This document shows positions 49,048 through 50,399 of a DNA stretch of 50,399 bases, one piece after another. Position 1 is the first letter of the stretch, and every line of letters starts with the position of its first letter. Made by a program: the position numbers and the translations under genes. Where the stretch lies: NCBI RefSeq assembly GCF_001428335.1, contig NZ_LMSG01000008.1:1-50399 (forward strand), in the 5' to 3' direction. The stretch is from Arthrobacter sp. Soil762 (lineage in GTDB: Bacteria > Actinomycetota > Actinomycetes > Actinomycetales > Micrococcaceae). A model generated the notes under the pieces. That model saw only the letters and a program-made list of their open reading frames with translations. It was not told where the DNA came from and searched no databases.

Positions 49048-50106
49048 CTAAAGCTTGACCTTCACAGTTTCCCACGCCTGCCGCACGGCGTCATGCTCCG
49101 GCGAATCGGTGCCGAACAGGTCGACGGCAGATGCCGCCGTCGCCCTCGCGAAGACGCGGAAGGTGGCGGTGGCAGGCAGCGAGCCTCCCGTCAGTGCGTC
49201 GTACCAGATCCGTCCCGGCGCCTCCCAGGCGTTGCCGCGCAGGGTCTCCGCCGTGAGGTAGAAGGCCCTGTTGGGGATCCCGGAGTTGATGTGGACGCCG
49301 CCGTTGTCCGCGCTGGTCCGCACGTACGAGTCCATCGAATCCGGCTGGGGGTCCTTACCCAGCACGTCGTCGTCGTACGCTGTGCCCGGGGCCTTCAGGG
49401 ATCGGAGAGCCGATCCCTCAACCTGGGGCGTGAAAAGTCCTTCGCCGATCAGCCAGCTGGCGTCGGTCACGGACTGGCTGTTCAGGTACTGCTCCACGAG
49501 CGTGCCGAAAACGTCGGACATGGATTCGTTGATGGCACCGGCCTGGTTGCGGTAAGCCAACCCCGCCGAGTACTGCGTGACGCCGTGCGTGAGTTCGTGC
49601 CCGATGACGCTCAGCGACCGCGTAAATCGTTCGAAGACTTCGCCGTCGCCGTCGCCGAAGACCATCTGGCGGCCGTCCCAGAAAGCATTGTCGTAGAGCT
49701 TGCCAAAGTGCACCGTGGCATCGAGCGGCAGTCCTTCGCCGTCGATGGAGTTACGGCCGAAGATGTCGGCAAACAGGCGATGCGTGTGCCCAAGGCCGTC
49801 GTACGCCTCGTCAGCGGACTGATCGCCGGAAGCCGGGTCGCCTTCCTTGCGCACGAGCTTTCCGGGCAGGTTCTCGGATCCGCCGGCATCGTAGATGCTC
49901 CTGTTGGGCGGGCCCGGACGGACGTCGCGCAGTGCTGGGGGAGCGGCCGGAGCCGGCTGGGTGCGGGCTGACTGGACTGACCGGACGTGGCTTAGCGCTT
50001 CCTTGGCGGCCCGCGCGGCGGCAGAAAACCGAGGCTCGTCCAGGCGGGCCAAACGCCGCAGTATGTAAGGCGGAATGATGGAACAGAATGTAGCTGGAAT
50101 GTGCAT
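49048..50106 (-). CDS. Protealysin-like M4 metalloprotease
   Basis: This 352-residue thermolysin-family protease has the zinc site HELTHG and the second Glu in INESMSDVFG. The N-terminus CSIIPPYILRRLA matches the short protealysin-type propeptide, and there is no signal peptide, so the protein is cytoplasmic or exported by another route. A GAGGGGG ribosome-binding site 6 nt before ATG 50106 lies within a stable inverted repeat. The inhibitor gene is directly downstream. Confidence 0.92.
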   Translation of the reverse strand: MHIPATFCSIIPPYILRRLARLDEPRFSAAARAAKEALSHVRSVQSARTQPAPAAPPALRDVRPGPPNRSIYDAGGSENLPGKLVRKEGDPASGDQSADEAYDGLGHTHRLFADIFGRNSIDGEGLPLDATVHFGKLYDNAFWDGRQMVFGDGDGEVFERFTRSLSVIGHELTHGVTQYSAGLAYRNQAGAINESMSDVFGTLVEQYLNSQSVTDASWLIGEGLFTPQVEGSALRSLKAPGTAYDDDVLGKDPQPDSMDSYVRTSADNGGVHINSGIPNRAFYLTAETLRGNAWEAPGRIWYDALTGGSLPATATFRVFARATAASAVDLFGTDSPEHDAVRQAWETVKVKL

Positions 50107-50111
50107 GGCCT

Positions 50112-50148
50112 ACCCCCTCGAGTTCGTTCAATCAGCCTACGAGGGGGT
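50112..50148 (-). promoter_or_regulatory. Inverted repeat covering the M4 protease ribosome-binding site
   Basis: ACCCCCTCG (50112-50120) and CGAGGGGGT (50140-50148) form a perfect 9-bp repeat with a 19-nt loop. In the minus-strand mRNA the 3' arm contains the GAGGGGG ribosome-binding site. A TAGGCT -10 (50134-50139) sits in the loop, so the left arm may instead be promoter DNA and the repeat an operator. Confidence 0.65.
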
Positions 50149-50180
50149 GCTGACAATCTGGTGACGGCGCACTCAATCCA

Positions 50181-50250
50181 GCGCGAACGGACAGTTGGGG
50201 CCCCGTTCATGGCGCGAAACGGACACTTAAGCCCCGACCTTTGGCGCGAA
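50181..50250. mobile_element. Orphan IS-end-like repeat block
   Basis: GCGCGAAACGGACA-type units start at 50181, 50212 and 50244, 31-32 bp apart. Such multi-repeat tips are typical of IS21-like ends. No transposase lies beside it: the next 110 bp lead to the start of another gene. It may be a remnant or solo end. Confidence 0.5.
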
Positions 50251-50360
50251 GGGATTTAGGCTCCTCCGCACCCTTCACACCAAAAATGACGTCGCCAGGG
50301 TTATCCACATAGGCGTTTGTCCTCGCTGTTTTTGTCGGACCCTGCTGGGATGCTGTGGGT

Positions 50361-50399
50361 ATGGATAGCAGAGCGGCTGTGGCGTCGGCGGAGGCCCTT
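50361..50399 (+). CDS. Start of a probable DUF222/HNH endonuclease-like gene (partial)
   Basis: Thirteen codons from ATG 50361 (MDSRAAVASAEAL) are visible before the window ends. Both the peptide and the TTATCCACA-containing upstream region resemble the starts of the DUF222 (13E12-repeat) HNH genes common in Arthrobacter. The assignment rests on little sequence. Confidence 0.4.
   Translation, partial: MDSRAAVASAEAL

Noticed and set aside
1..50399. CRISPR array, tRNA or rRNA genes
   Set aside because: No regular long direct repeats with spacers and no tRNA- or rRNA-like sequence were noticed by reading; the 22-bp periodic block at the left edge is far too short and lacks spacers.

Overview
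The window looks like a chromosome segment of a high-GC actinobacterium, most likely Arthrobacter/Pseudarthrobacter. The reasons are the prfB-ftsE-ftsX-M23-smpB-ssrA order, a fused Kgd-type 2-oxoglutarate enzyme, sigR-rsrA, a bL37-type mini ribosomal protein, a SAM-IV-like riboswitch and many TAGGCT-like -10 boxes. The left 7.8 kb is clearly foreign: AT-richer, with every gene on the minus strand and phage-like content.

Region 1 (1-7.79 kb) is one arm of an integrated phage-like element. It holds a large serine integrase at the border, three small cargo genes including a lipoprotein, a D5/P4-type replication helicase behind a promoter/operator palindrome, an AT-rich repeat region resembling a replication origin, small ORFs, an HNH protein, a large terminase and a portal gene. 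The portal is cut off by what looks like an IS21-type insertion sequence end at the window edge. At the right border the element interrupts a host tight-adherence (Tad/Flp pilus) locus: only a C-terminal scrap of the upstream gene is left, followed by two TadE-like genes and a TadG-like gene.

Region 2 (9.3-16 kb) holds prfB, the divisome module ftsEX with its probable M23 hydrolase partner, smpB and tmRNA (trans-translation), then an HtrA-like protease. Region 3 (16-20.6 kb, minus) has a small zinc-finger-like protein, an mntR-like regulator directly followed by two crcB fluoride-channel genes, a methyltransferase, and a cysteine-desulfurase-like gene behind a SAM-IV-like riboswitch plus terminator. 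Region 4 (20.7-28.6 kb) has doxX-aroA-rsgA-hisN (minus), the divergent sigR-rsrA redox switch with a matching SigR promoter, bL37, an autoregulated-looking DUF4097-padR pair, and an SGNH-like protein lacking its catalytic serine. Region 5 (28.7-35.5 kb) has kgd and two CNNM/CorC transporters behind a structured leader.

Region 6 (35.5-38.8 kb) is a zinc-uptake ABC operon with a Zur-box-like site and zur itself. Region 7 (38.9-43.2 kb) has an MBL hydrolase, a Cds1-like cysteine desulfhydrase divergent from a rhodanese with a striking 65-bp inverted repeat between them, an alcohol dehydrogenase and a HIT protein. Region 8 (43.2-50.4 kb) has hrpA, a GlxA/AraC regulator with an operator-like repeat over its promoter, an M4 protealysin-like protease with its emfourin-type inhibitor, an orphan IS-end-like repeat block, and the first codons of a probable DUF222/HNH gene.
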